The notes beneath the pieces were generated by a model, which was not told the DNA's origin, searched no databases, and saw only the letters and a list, made by a program, of their open reading frames with translations. The translations under genes were made by a program, and so were the position numbers. DNA of 64,000 nt, taken from Chloracidobacterium sp. (lineage in GTDB: Bacteria; Acidobacteriota; Blastocatellia; Pyrinomonadales; Pyrinomonadaceae). The DNA lies in assembly GCA_016706275.1 (NCBI GenBank), contig JADJJY010000002.1, forward strand, positions 41,001 to 105,000, in the 5' to 3' direction. Below, one piece after another: positions 8,614 to 17,111 of this stretch; within the stretch, counting starts at the first letter, position 1, and every line of letters begins with the position of its first letter.

Positions 8614-9774
8614 ATGGATTTTGCGACGAAAGAAATTTTCAAACGATACGCAAGTATTTTGGTCGGTAAGCCGATCTCGCCGGTGTTTTTGAACATACTG
8701 GTGACGAGCGTTTGCGATATGCGTTGTACGCACTGCTTTTTTACCGAAGAGTTGGACGACAGGCCGCGTAAAAAGCTGCAGATGAAGACCGACGAGATCG
8801 CTAAAATCTCGGAAACGCTTGGCGGAAACCTGGGCGTTTTGGTTCTCGCGGGCGGCGAGCCGTTCACGCGTAAAGACTTGCCGCAGATCGTGCGTGCCTT
8901 TTACGAAAACAACAAGCTCGACTCGATCTATCTGATGTCTAATGGCCAGATCCATCCGCGTATTTTCCCGGATGTCGCCCAGATCATGGACGAATGTCCG
9001 AATTTGAACGTCAGTGTCGCGCTCGGTATCGACGGCATGAAAGACGCTCACGAGAAAATTCGCCGCAAAGAGGGAAGCTGGGACAAAGCGATCCACACGG
9101 CCCGCACTTTGCAGCAGATGAAAAAAGAGCAGTATCCGAGGCTTGATATTCAGACTTGCACCTGCGTGATGCATTCGAACGAGGAGACGATCTTTGACTG
9201 GTACGATTTCCTGAAATACGACCTCAAACCGGACAAGGTGAATATCAACTATATTCGCCCTCCGTCAGCCGATCCGATTGAATTGCAGTTTGACCATAAA
9301 CGTTATCAGCAACTGTCGCAGATGATCCTTGAGGATACTAAGGACGCGACGCTTAAGAATAATTACGGCGGCGACTCAGGCTTTTTCAAGGCCGCGGTCG
9401 ATATCTATATGCACGATATCATTGCCAAAACCAAAGAAGAGGGTAAGGCACAGCTCAAATGCTATGCCGGATCTGCCGGTGCCGTGATCTATGACAACGG
9501 TGCTTTGTCTTCGTGTGAAAATAAGGGTGACGTTCTGAATTTGCGTGATTACGAGTGGGATTTTCAGGCCGCCTGGAAGACCGCCGAGATGAAACAACGC
9601 CGTGTCGAGGTCGCCGACGGCTGTCACTGTACACATGAATCGAATTGTTTCTATCCTTCGCTGCCGCTAAACCCGGGCCATTTGATCAAGATCATCAAGC
9701 TCGAAGGCCAGATGAAGAAGGCTGCAAAGAATGCGGGCTTTCTCGCGGCAAAGGAAGTTGCACTAAAGGCATAA
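8614..9774 (+). CDS. radical SAM protein with C-terminal cysteine-rich domain
   Basis: 386 residues. The radical SAM cluster motif CDMRCTHC places cysteines at 34, 38 and 41; LVLAGGEPF is the SAM-binding GGE motif. After about residue 285 there are further cysteines (LKCYAGSAG, LSSCENKGD, DGCHCTHESNC), a SPASM/Twitch-like arrangement that would hold an auxiliary Fe-S cluster. SPASM proteins usually modify peptides or act in cofactor and lipid pathways; the substrate here is unknown. The ATG follows GGGGATGAAAT. It is 15 bases upstream of the glycosyltransferase gene and probably forms an operon with it and the dehydrogenase that follows, which points to a glycolipid or envelope lipid, not a peptide (inference). 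Confidence 0.9.
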   Translation: MDFATKEIFKRYASILVGKPISPVFLNILVTSVCDMRCTHCFFTEELDDRPRKKLQMKTDEIAKISETLGGNLGVLVLAGGEPFTRKDLPQIVRAFYENNKLDSIYLMSNGQIHPRIFPDVAQIMDECPNLNVSVALGIDGMKDAHEKIRRKEGSWDKAIHTARTLQQMKKEQYPRLDIQTCTCVMHSNEETIFDWYDFLKYDLKPDKVNINYIRPPSADPIELQFDHKRYQQLSQMILEDTKDATLKNNYGGDSGFFKAAVDIYMHDIIAKTKEEGKAQLKCYAGSAGAVIYDNGALSSCENKGDVLNLRDYEWDFQAAWKTAEMKQRRVEVADGCHCTHESNCFYPSLPLNPGHLIKIIKLEGQMKKAAKNAGFLAAKEVALKA

Positions 9775-9789
9775 AGAAAACGCCACTAG

Positions 9790-10980
9790 ATGCAGCCTAA
9801 CACACCAAAAATCCTAATTATTTCCTCCGACACCGGCGGCGGGCACCGCTCTGCTGCGAAAACTATTGCTGACGGTGTCGAACGATTTTGGAAAGGCGAG
9901 TCGGCTGTCGTTCGTACGATCAAGGCGGTCGAGGATTCGCATCACATTACCGAAAAGCTGGTAAAGGTTTACAACTGGACGCTGAAAAACAAGCAGCATT
10001 GGATGAAGTATCTCTACTGGGCGATGAACAAGATCCGTCCCGAGACGAGGGAGTTCTTTCACAAACGGTGTATTGGATACGTTCGAGGGCAGTTTGAAAA
10101 ATGGTGTCCGCATATCGTCGTCAGTGTCCATCCGCTAACGCAGCATATCTTTGCCCGAATACTTAAGGAACTTGATCTAATAGATCAGGTTCCGCTTGTA
10201 ACTGTTGTAACTGATCCATGTTATGGATTTTGGAAAGGCTGGGCTTGCGACGACGTTTCACTGTATCTGGTGGCGAATGAAGATGCCGAGCGGCAGCTCG
10301 TCGATTACGGTATCTCGCCAGATCGGATCAAGATATCAGGTATGCCGGTCGATCCAAAGTTTCACGAGATCGACGAAAAAGACGCCCAAAGCGCACGCCG
10401 GATCTATGGCCTCGACCCCGATAAATTTACGGTGTTTGTTAACGCCGGTTGGGTTGGCGGCGGCAATATTCCTAAGATCTTTAAAGAATTCGTCCGCGGT
10501 GAACTCGACGTTCAGGCGATATTTCTTGCCGGTAAGAACGAAGAATTGAGGCTTGAGGCTGAAGAAATTGCCAAGACGGCAAAATTCCCGGTAAAGGTCA
10601 TTGGTTATTCCGACGAGATCGAAAAGCTGATGCAGTCGGCGAATGTGATGATCTCAAAACTTGGAGGGCTTACCACGTTTGAAGCCCTAGCTTGCCGCTT
10701 GCCGATAATTGCCGATGCGACCACGCCACCGATGCCGCAAGAAGCTGGTACATCGCGGCTTATTGAGGCTCGCGGAGCGGGCATCCTGCTAAAACGTTCG
10801 ACCGACATCGTCCCGACGATACGCAATCTTGTGAACAACCAAGGCGAGTATTCGCGTATGAAGATCGCGACGGCGGGTATGACGATGCCAAATTCGACCG
10901 AGTCGATCATTCGTGAGATCAACGCTCTTTGGCCAAAGGCACAAGCCGCCGCCCCGTCGGTTCCTGAGCCTGCAGTCTAA
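9790..10980 (+). CDS. MGDG-synthase-like glycosyltransferase (GT28)
   Basis: 396 residues. The N-terminus ILIISSDTGGGHRSAAK carries the GGGH loop found in monogalactosyldiacylglycerol synthases and the processive diacylglycerol glucosyltransferases (UgtP), relatives of MurG. The mid-protein segment ISGMPVDPKF starts the C-terminal nucleotide-sugar domain, and SKLGGLTTFEALA is the donor-binding GG-x-T-x-E motif. It probably transfers a hexose to a lipid acceptor at the cytoplasmic membrane face. Neither donor nor acceptor can be read from sequence. It sits between a radical SAM protein and a short-chain dehydrogenase in the same direction. Confidence 0.88.
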   Translation: MQPNTPKILIISSDTGGGHRSAAKTIADGVERFWKGESAVVRTIKAVEDSHHITEKLVKVYNWTLKNKQHWMKYLYWAMNKIRPETREFFHKRCIGYVRGQFEKWCPHIVVSVHPLTQHIFARILKELDLIDQVPLVTVVTDPCYGFWKGWACDDVSLYLVANEDAERQLVDYGISPDRIKISGMPVDPKFHEIDEKDAQSARRIYGLDPDKFTVFVNAGWVGGGNIPKIFKEFVRGELDVQAIFLAGKNEELRLEAEEIAKTAKFPVKVIGYSDEIEKLMQSANVMISKLGGLTTFEALACRLPIIADATTPPMPQEAGTSRLIEARGAGILLKRSTDIVPTIRNLVNNQGEYSRMKIATAGMTMPNSTESIIREINALWPKAQAAAPSVPEPAV

Positions 10981-11078
10981 GCTTTTCGGGTTAAATCACG
11001 ATACGCGACTTGTCAGAAAACGGTGTTTTAATTAACCTTTCATTTAGTATCTCGTTCAACATCGACGGAGAAAATAGC

Positions 11079-11828
11079 TTGAGTCTTTTACTTGAAGGAA
11101 AACGTGCGTTTGTTTCGGGCGGCACACGCGGTATCGGGGCCGCTATCTGCGAAGTCTTTGCTCGCGAGGGTGCGGATGTTGCTTTTAACTACCATGCGAG
11201 CGATGATCTGGCGGACGAGGTTCGGGCCAAGATCGAGGCCCACGGCCGCCGTGCATTGAGCTTTAAGGTCTCGGTGACGGACCGCTACGGTATGAAGCAC
11301 ATCGCCCGAGAGATCAAAGAAGCTTGGGGGCCGGTTAACGTCCTCGTCAATAACGCCGCGGTGAACAAAGGCGATAATTTTGCGACGACGACCGATAAAA
11401 GCTGGGATTGGGTCGTTGATACAAATGTCGGCAGCCTATTTGCCGTCACAAAACCATTTTACAAACAGATGATCCGCGAAAAAGCCGGGTCTATCCTCAA
11501 CATTACTTCGGTCGGAGCGATCCGCTCTTTGCCGACGTCAGTCCACTACGCCACCTCAAAGGCAGCGATGATCGGTTTTACCAAATGCCTATCACGCGAA
11601 GCCGCTAATTTTGGCATCTCGGTCAACGCGATCGCCGCAGGCATTTTTGACACTGACCTTGGCCACACATTGCCTGAACGTCTGCTGCAAATGCATGATT
11701 TTTGGGTTGCAAAAGGCCGCGTCGGCCGCCCCGAAGAACTTGCCGAATACGCCGCTTTTATGACGAGCGACCGCAACAGCTTTATGAGCGGCGAGGTCGT
11801 GATCGTTGATGGCGGAGCGATCACTTAA
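11079..11828 (+). CDS. short-chain dehydrogenase/reductase (FabG-like)
   Basis: 249 residues from a TTG at 11079, chosen over an in-frame TTG at 11010 because GGAG lies 8 bases upstream and the protein then starts MSLLLEGKRAFVSGG as the family does. Rossmann motif SGGTRGIG at 13-20, NNAA at 91-94, catalytic Ser 144, Tyr 157 and Lys 161 (YATSK). The closest family is NADP-dependent 3-oxoacyl-ACP reductase FabG. The fatty acid operon at 28-32 kb lacks fabG, so this gene could supply that step. Its position after the glycosyltransferase fits lipid metabolism equally well. Confidence 0.88.
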   Translation: MSLLLEGKRAFVSGGTRGIGAAICEVFAREGADVAFNYHASDDLADEVRAKIEAHGRRALSFKVSVTDRYGMKHIAREIKEAWGPVNVLVNNAAVNKGDNFATTTDKSWDWVVDTNVGSLFAVTKPFYKQMIREKAGSILNITSVGAIRSLPTSVHYATSKAAMIGFTKCLSREAANFGISVNAIAAGIFDTDLGHTLPERLLQMHDFWVAKGRVGRPEELAEYAAFMTSDRNSFMSGEVVIVDGGAIT

Positions 11829-11840
11829 GAATTTTTGACA

Positions 11841-11905
11841 GCGAAATACGCAATAGACGCGAAAGGATAATCTCATCCTGTTTCGCGTCTTTTTGTGTAT
11901 TTCGC
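11841..11905. terminator. nested bidirectional terminator
   Basis: An inner stem AGACGCGAAA/TTTCGCGTCT (11855-11864 with 11881-11890) is followed by TTTTTG. An outer pair GCGAAATA/TATTTCGC encloses it. It lies between convergent genes. Confidence 0.85.
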
Positions 11906-11912
11906 GGTTAAT

Positions 11913-12398
11913 TCATTTTTCTAATTTTTCTTTAGCCCGTCCGATAAAGACCTTGATCATTTCGGTGATGCTTTTGGTCATCTCAGAGGAGATGAGCGAT
12001 TCGCCCGCGAGCCATGCAAGGGAATGGAGTTCGCCGGCTTTTTTGCGGCGGAGTTCGACGGCTTGTGAGAAACGGACCATCGTCACGCCTTTTGCTTTTT
12101 CGAGGAAATCGGCGGAGTAGCGTAAGAAATTTTCGGCCTCGGTCCGCAGGGGCGACCATTCGATCCGGTCTTCGCTATTCTCTGCCATCTCGACGGCAAA
12201 TTTTTGCAGGATATGCCCGACGACAGGCACTGTTGCCTGTACTTTCCAATGAGCGATGCCTCTGGCGTCGGTATGGATCTGCTCGACGCCGGGCATCATC
12301 TCGGCAAAATTTGTGACATCGGCGAAAAACTCCCGCACCTTGTCTATGCTGGACCTTACCTCGATATCGCTGCTATAACCCGCCTTGACTGTAAACAT
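11913..12398 (-). CDS. SRPBCC (START-like) domain protein
   Basis: 161 residues from the ATG at 12398; the longer frame from 12476 would overlap the divergent zinc-ribbon gene. The pattern SSIDKVREFFADVTNFAEMMPGVEQI followed by beta-strand segments and a long C-terminal helix fits the helix-grip fold of polyketide cyclase/dehydrase and Coq10-type proteins, which bind hydrophobic ligands. No signal peptide is seen, so it is probably cytoplasmic. The ligand is unknown; the lipid-related genes next door are suggestive only. Confidence 0.78.
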   Translation of the reverse strand: MFTVKAGYSSDIEVRSSIDKVREFFADVTNFAEMMPGVEQIHTDARGIAHWKVQATVPVVGHILQKFAVEMAENSEDRIEWSPLRTEAENFLRYSADFLEKAKGVTMVRFSQAVELRRKKAGELHSLAWLAGESLISSEMTKSITEMIKVFIGRAKEKLEK

Positions 12399-12445
12399 AT
12401 TTGATAATATTGGGACGTTATTGTGATACGCAAAAATTATAGCAA

Positions 12446-12610
12446 ATGATGCATTCAAGCGAAAAAATCTGCCCACGCTGCGGCGCTGTAAAGATGAAAA
12501 ACTGGGCCGACCTTAACGAAGAGCAACAGATGCTCGCCCGCAAACTGCCGCTCTCCGCCGAATATCCGCTTACCGCTCGAAAAAAGCATCGATTCTGCAC
12601 GAGGTGCTGA
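12446..12610 (+). CDS. 54-residue zinc-ribbon protein
   Basis: Small frame starting MMHSSEKICPRCGAVKMKNW and ending in HRFCTRC directly before the stop. The CPRC and CTRC pairs, about 40 residues apart, form a plausible four-cysteine zinc site. The middle holds a Leu/Glu-rich helix (LNEEQQMLARKLPLS). Codon use and charge pattern look genuine. It is divergent from the SRPBCC gene with a 47-base gap and no clear ribosome binding site, so it may be translated from a very short leader. The protein ends right at the last cysteine, so a lost tail is possible. Function unknown. Confidence 0.7.
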   Translation: MMHSSEKICPRCGAVKMKNWADLNEEQQMLARKLPLSAEYPLTARKKHRFCTRC

Positions 12611-12657
12611 TTCGAACTAACAGAAAAGGAAAGCCATGAGGCGTGAGGATCGAGCTA

Positions 12658-12700
12658 TTTTGGTCCGGTCCGGACCAGGTGGACCAACCTGGACCAAAAA
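12658..12700. repeat. dispersed hairpin element, copy 2
   Basis: 43 bases beginning TTTTGGTCCGGTCCGGACCA and ending GGACCAAAAA, with the first 25 bases identical to copy 1 at 1354. The outer arms TTTTGGTCC and GGACCAAAA pair perfectly. Again it lies between the ends of convergent genes (zinc ribbon and glnE), in the same orientation on the + strand. Confidence 0.6.
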
Positions 12701-12757
12701 GTGCTCCTTAATTGTTTTGTTGAATGTTAAGCCCTCGTTGACGCTTGGGCTTCTGCA

Positions 12758-15508
12758 TTAGGACAAAATGCTTTCGAACGCGGAGCGAATGGACAGACGG
12801 TGAAATGTTAGTTGTTCGAGCAGGTCGGCGGACGAGGTGAGTCCCATTCGAACGGCGATGGTGTTGAGGGCGTTCTCGTTGCCGAGCGGTACGCGGGTTG
12901 TGCGGCCGATCGTCAGGCGGAGATTGTGGTCGAGCTCTGACAAAAAGTTGTATCCGGCAAGAAGTTCAGCGTATATATCACCAGACAGAGAGCCATTCGC
13001 CGCAAGTTGCGCAAGCATAAACGAGGTGGAGCGGCCATTCTCCTCTCCACCTTCACTCCTTCTCTCCTCCACTTCTTCATCAGGCACGTTATCGCGAAGC
13101 TGCAAATAACGCATAGCAAAATACACGTCCAGCATCCCGCCGGAGCCGTATTTGATATCGATATCGCCGCCGCGGCGGGTGCGGACACGTTGGTTTTCGA
13201 GAGCGAGACGAACGCGGAGCGTTTCTTCACGCAGTTCGTCGGCGGCTAGAGCGGCGGCACGTTCGTGTATGATGCGGCGGGTTTCGTTTTCGACGTTTAG
13301 ACCGATACTGGCATCGCCGCCGACCATTCTTAGTTTTACAAAAGCGAGCATTTCCCACACCGCAGCCGTCTCGGTCATATATCCGAGAAACGCATCGATC
13401 GACATCGCACTCATGCCTTTTGTGCCAAATGGCCGCAGCCGCAGATCGACGCGGTAGAGGCTGCCGTCGCGGGTCATTGACGAGAGTGTCGTTACGAACA
13501 GTTCGACGGCACGGCTGTAAAATTCGGACGGCGTTATCTCGGCCATGATGTCTTTCGGGTCGTAATAGACGATCACGAGATCTAGGTCGGAATCGTAATC
13601 AATACCGCGGCCGCCGAGTTTGCCAAGTGCAAGCACGGCGAGATCAAGCGGTGCGGGCTTTCCGATGTTGCCTGTGCGGATGGCGAGTTCGTCGCGAACA
13701 ACACGCAAAGCGGCGGCGATGCTGGCCTCGGCAAGATTTGTCTGGAGCCGCTTTGTCTCGGTGATGGTTATCTTTTCAAAAATATCCAGTACGACGATCT
13801 GCAATAAAAAATGTGACCACGTTCGCCGCATTGCCGATAGACGCTGTCCAAAATCTCGAGTAGATTCGATCGATGCCATCATCTGTTCGGCATAATCCGG
13901 TTCGATAAACTCGTTCTCGGGATCGGGCAGGTCGGCGACGAGGTGCGGATTTGCCGCGAGCATCGAGGCGAAATGGGGAGAAATCTCAGAAACCCGATCG
14001 AGCACCGACAGGTTTTTGCCGGAAGGGTCAAATTCTATTTCAGATTTTTGAATGGACGCGAGGACGTGCGAACGAGAGCGTTCGCTGGCAGTCGGGACAT
14101 CGCGGGTCATGTGAATGTTGTCGGAAACCTCTTGCACCTCGCCAAACACATTTGTAAAAATGCGGCTGACGTTCGCGGTGTATTTTGCCAAACCTTTTTC
14201 AAAATTACCTCCCTCAGCAAAGCTCATCCGGCGGGCGAGCAGTTCGCGTTTCTCGGGATCGTCAGATACGGTATGCGTCTGGACACCGTTCTCCATCTGG
14301 AGCATATGTTCGGTGCGTCGCAGAAATGTGTAGGCTGTTGTCAGTTCGGTCAGATCGGTATCCGTCAGATGTTTGCGATCCGCAAGGCGGACGAGGCTAA
14401 TGAGTGTATGCGGACTGCGAAGCCATTTGTCACGGCCGCCGTGGGCAAGCTGCAAGGCCTGGGCAAGAAATTCGATCTCGCGGATACCGCCGCGTCCGAG
14501 TTTGACGTCAAAGCCGCGGCGATTTATCTGTTCGAGATCGATCTGTTCCTTAGAACGCCGTACGTTGGCAAGGGCGGTTTCGACCGTCTCTTTCTGAGAA
14601 AAAACAAGATCTTCGACCTCGGCAAAGAATGTTTTGAACATCTCCACATCGCCCGCGCAACCACGCGAACGGATCAGTACTTGGCGTTCCCACGCCCTCG
14701 CCTCGGTCTTGTAATATCGCACCATATCCGCAAGCGAGATTGTCATTGCCCCGAGCGAGCCGTGCGGCCGCAGTCGGAGGTCGACGCGATAAGCGGCTCC
14801 TTCGCCGGACGGCTCGCCGACGAGTTTGGTAACGTATTCGGAGAGTTTGACGAAATATTCACGGTTCGTAACTTGTCCGCGAGAGCCGCTGCCGGATGTC
14901 GAGCCTTCGTCGGAATAAAAGAAAACTAGGTCGATGTCCGACGAATAATTAAGCTCGCGGGAGCCGAGTTTGCCTAGAGCCGTGATGCAAAATCGGGATG
15001 CTACAAATCGGCCTTTATCATCGGTTTCCTGCGGTTGGCCAAAACGATTATCCATCTCACGGCGGGCGAGATGGAGGGCGGATTCGAGGATCGCGTCGGC
15101 GAGATTTGAGATCTCTTCGGTGATCTCGGCAATGGTGGCGAGACGGCGAATGTCGCGGAGATAGATCCTTAGCAACTCGCGGCGGCGAAATCTGGCAAAC
15201 AGCACCTGCGGCTCAAGCTGCGAATTTGTCAGAGCAAAACGTGCCAAAGATTCGAGCAGCTCGTCTTTACCGCGAACGCCCGATTCCCGGCGTTTGCGGT
15301 TGAGCCACCAAAAATAATCAGGATTTTGGAGCAAGGTTGTCGCAAGCAGAGGGCTAAACGAGACCAGCGTCAAAACGTCAGAGAGCAGCCCTTCGTTTTT
15401 GAGCAGCTTTGCCGAATCGCCGGGATGAGCCTCAGCCAACTGGCCGAGAAATCGGCGGGCGGCTTCGGCGTCGGGCAGGCTGCTCATCAAATGGTCGTCT
15501 TTCTTCAT
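12758..15508 (-). CDS. glnE: glutamine synthetase adenylyltransferase/adenylyl-removing enzyme
   Basis: 916 residues, close to the family length. It adds AMP to glutamine synthetase, or removes it, in response to nitrogen status. Two homologous nucleotidyltransferase halves are visible: LGKLGSRELNYSSDIDLVFF near residue 180 and LGKLGGRGIDYDSDLDLVIV near residue 640, each with the Asp-x-Asp metal site and each followed by an RVDLRLRP segment. Its ATG overlaps the stop codon of the upstream NifA-like regulator by 4 bases, so translation of the two is probably coupled. No glnA or glnB lies in the window. Confidence 0.96.
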   Translation of the reverse strand: MKKDDHLMSSLPDAEAARRFLGQLAEAHPGDSAKLLKNEGLLSDVLTLVSFSPLLATTLLQNPDYFWWLNRKRRESGVRGKDELLESLARFALTNSQLEPQVLFARFRRRELLRIYLRDIRRLATIAEITEEISNLADAILESALHLARREMDNRFGQPQETDDKGRFVASRFCITALGKLGSRELNYSSDIDLVFFYSDEGSTSGSGSRGQVTNREYFVKLSEYVTKLVGEPSGEGAAYRVDLRLRPHGSLGAMTISLADMVRYYKTEARAWERQVLIRSRGCAGDVEMFKTFFAEVEDLVFSQKETVETALANVRRSKEQIDLEQINRRGFDVKLGRGGIREIEFLAQALQLAHGGRDKWLRSPHTLISLVRLADRKHLTDTDLTELTTAYTFLRRTEHMLQMENGVQTHTVSDDPEKRELLARRMSFAEGGNFEKGLAKYTANVSRIFTNVFGEVQEVSDNIHMTRDVPTASERSRSHVLASIQKSEIEFDPSGKNLSVLDRVSEISPHFASMLAANPHLVADLPDPENEFIEPDYAEQMMASIESTRDFGQRLSAMRRTWSHFLLQIVVLDIFEKITITETKRLQTNLAEASIAAALRVVRDELAIRTGNIGKPAPLDLAVLALGKLGGRGIDYDSDLDLVIVYYDPKDIMAEITPSEFYSRAVELFVTTLSSMTRDGSLYRVDLRLRPFGTKGMSAMSIDAFLGYMTETAAVWEMLAFVKLRMVGGDASIGLNVENETRRIIHERAAALAADELREETLRVRLALENQRVRTRRGGDIDIKYGSGGMLDVYFAMRYLQLRDNVPDEEVEERRSEGGEENGRSTSFMLAQLAANGSLSGDIYAELLAGYNFLSELDHNLRLTIGRTTRVPLGNENALNTIAVRMGLTSSADLLEQLTFHRLSIRSAFESILS

Positions 15509-17007
15509 TGCTTAAATCGTCGCGGGTCGACGCCGTATTTCTTTATCTTATAGCCCAAGATCCGCTCGGTCGAGCCGAGCATCACGGCGGCTTTGGCGAT
15601 ATTGCCCCGGGTCGATTTTAGAGTGTCCTGTATCAGGTCGCGTTCAAACGCTGCGACCGCAGATTCGAGCGTGACGCGCATTTCGGTACCGCTGACCTCG
15701 GCGGTTTGCAGAGTCGGCGGCAAATGATGGCCGTGGATGACATTGGAATCACAAACAAGCACTGCACGTTCGATGGCGTTTTCGAGTTCGCGGACATTTC
15801 CCGGAAAATGATATGCGGTAAGCATATCGATGGCGGGAGTAGAGATACGTAAGATATGCTTGTTATGCTCGGCTCCATATTTTTCGACGAAATGCTCGGC
15901 GAGAAGTAGGATGTCGGCCTTACGTTCGCGTAAGGGGGGCAGGAAAATAGTGAAAACATTGAGGGCGTAAAAGAGGTCCTCGCGAAATCTGCCGTTGGCT
16001 ACCGCATCTTCGACCGATTGGTTTGTCGACACGACAAGTCGGACGTTTGCTGGAAAAGTCTCGTCACCACCGAGGCGTTCGAATTCGCGTTCTTGGATCA
16101 CTCGGATCAATTTAGCCTGTGTTTGCATCGGCAGATCGCCTATCTCTTCCAAAAATAGCGTGCTGCCATCGGCCAATTCAAAATGGCCTAGTTTCTGTTT
16201 TGACGCCCCGTCGAAGGAGCCTTTTTCATAACCAAACAGCTCACCGTCAATGATGGTTTCGGGCAAGGCCGCGCAATTTACCTTTGCGAACGGGCGTTTT
16301 GAGCGAAGACTGTTGTAATGAATGGCGTTTGCGATCAGCTCTTTGCCGGCACCGCTTTCGCCGCGCAACAGCACCGGGACATTTGACCGTGCGATCTGCG
16401 TGACCTGATCCTGCACCTGCCGCATCGGGCTCGAATTACCAATGAGATTTCCAAAATCGTACTTTTCCTTTAGTTCTTGCTTGAGTTGCACGTTCTCAGC
16501 GACCAGCTTACGGCTCTCTTCGCGTTCGAGACGCTCGGCTCTTAGCAGCTGAGCGATCAAAGCGGCGGCGATCTCGAGCATTCGGACGATATCGCGGTCC
16601 GAGATACTTTTTGGCTCACTAAATGCCAGCGAGATCGAGCCGATGCATTCGCCTGAAAGTTTGATCGGCACTGAGGCAATAATACGAGGCGAACTGTCGT
16701 CAAGAAATCCGAGCGTCGATTCGTGTTCGATAGAAAAGAACAGCGGAGAGGAGCGTTCCATAACCCGCACGAGGACACTTTTTGCTGCACGGGTTTCGAG
16801 GCGGCGAAATGTGACGGCCTCCATCCCAACGGCGGCGACCACATCGATCTGTCCTGTTTCGGCATGCCGCAGACAGACAAATCCGAGGTCCGCCGACATT
16901 TCATCGCTCAATATCTGGAGTATGGCAGTGCTGTCCGTCCGGATGCCTTTTAGGTCATGCGTGACAGCTGTGATTTGTGAAACAATGTCTATCTCGTTGC
17001 GGATCAT
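15505..17007 (-). CDS. NifA-like sigma-54 enhancer-binding regulator with altered GAFTGA and Walker B
   Basis: 500 residues: an N-terminal GAF sensor (about 20-155), a linker helix, an AAA+ domain (about 185-410) and a Fis-type helix-turn-helix (GNIAKAAVMLGSTERILGYK, 469-488), the NifA order. Walker A is GESGAGKE (216-223). The loop that touches sigma-54, normally GAFTGA, reads GSFDGA at 263-268. Walker B reads LFLEEIGD (284-291) where LFLDEIGD is usual. In studied activators the loop Thr is needed for sigma-54 contact, so activity may be reduced or the partner altered. Its overlap with glnE points to nitrogen control. Confidence 0.92.
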   Translation of the reverse strand: MIRNEIDIVSQITAVTHDLKGIRTDSTAILQILSDEMSADLGFVCLRHAETGQIDVVAAVGMEAVTFRRLETRAAKSVLVRVMERSSPLFFSIEHESTLGFLDDSSPRIIASVPIKLSGECIGSISLAFSEPKSISDRDIVRMLEIAAALIAQLLRAERLEREESRKLVAENVQLKQELKEKYDFGNLIGNSSPMRQVQDQVTQIARSNVPVLLRGESGAGKELIANAIHYNSLRSKRPFAKVNCAALPETIIDGELFGYEKGSFDGASKQKLGHFELADGSTLFLEEIGDLPMQTQAKLIRVIQEREFERLGGDETFPANVRLVVSTNQSVEDAVANGRFREDLFYALNVFTIFLPPLRERKADILLLAEHFVEKYGAEHNKHILRISTPAIDMLTAYHFPGNVRELENAIERAVLVCDSNVIHGHHLPPTLQTAEVSGTEMRVTLESAVAAFERDLIQDTLKSTRGNIAKAAVMLGSTERILGYKIKKYGVDPRRFKQ

Positions 17008-17111
17008 TTACGACAAAATTGTAGGACAATTGATTATAGGTATTATTGTCCGCCGCGACAATTCGACTAAGTGAACGGCCTCTTTACTTGGGTTACGCTA
17101 CAATATCGAGT

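Noticed and set aside
12636..12761. 41-residue frame running through dispersed element copy 2, with AAAGGAAA upstream
   Set aside because: The matching frame at copy 1 has no start codon and a different continuation, so the conservation is at the nucleotide level, not as a peptide.
13943..14929. Rightward 328-residue frame inside glnE
   Set aside because: It lies wholly opposite a conserved GlnE reading frame with its motifs; its own translation shows no recognisable domain.
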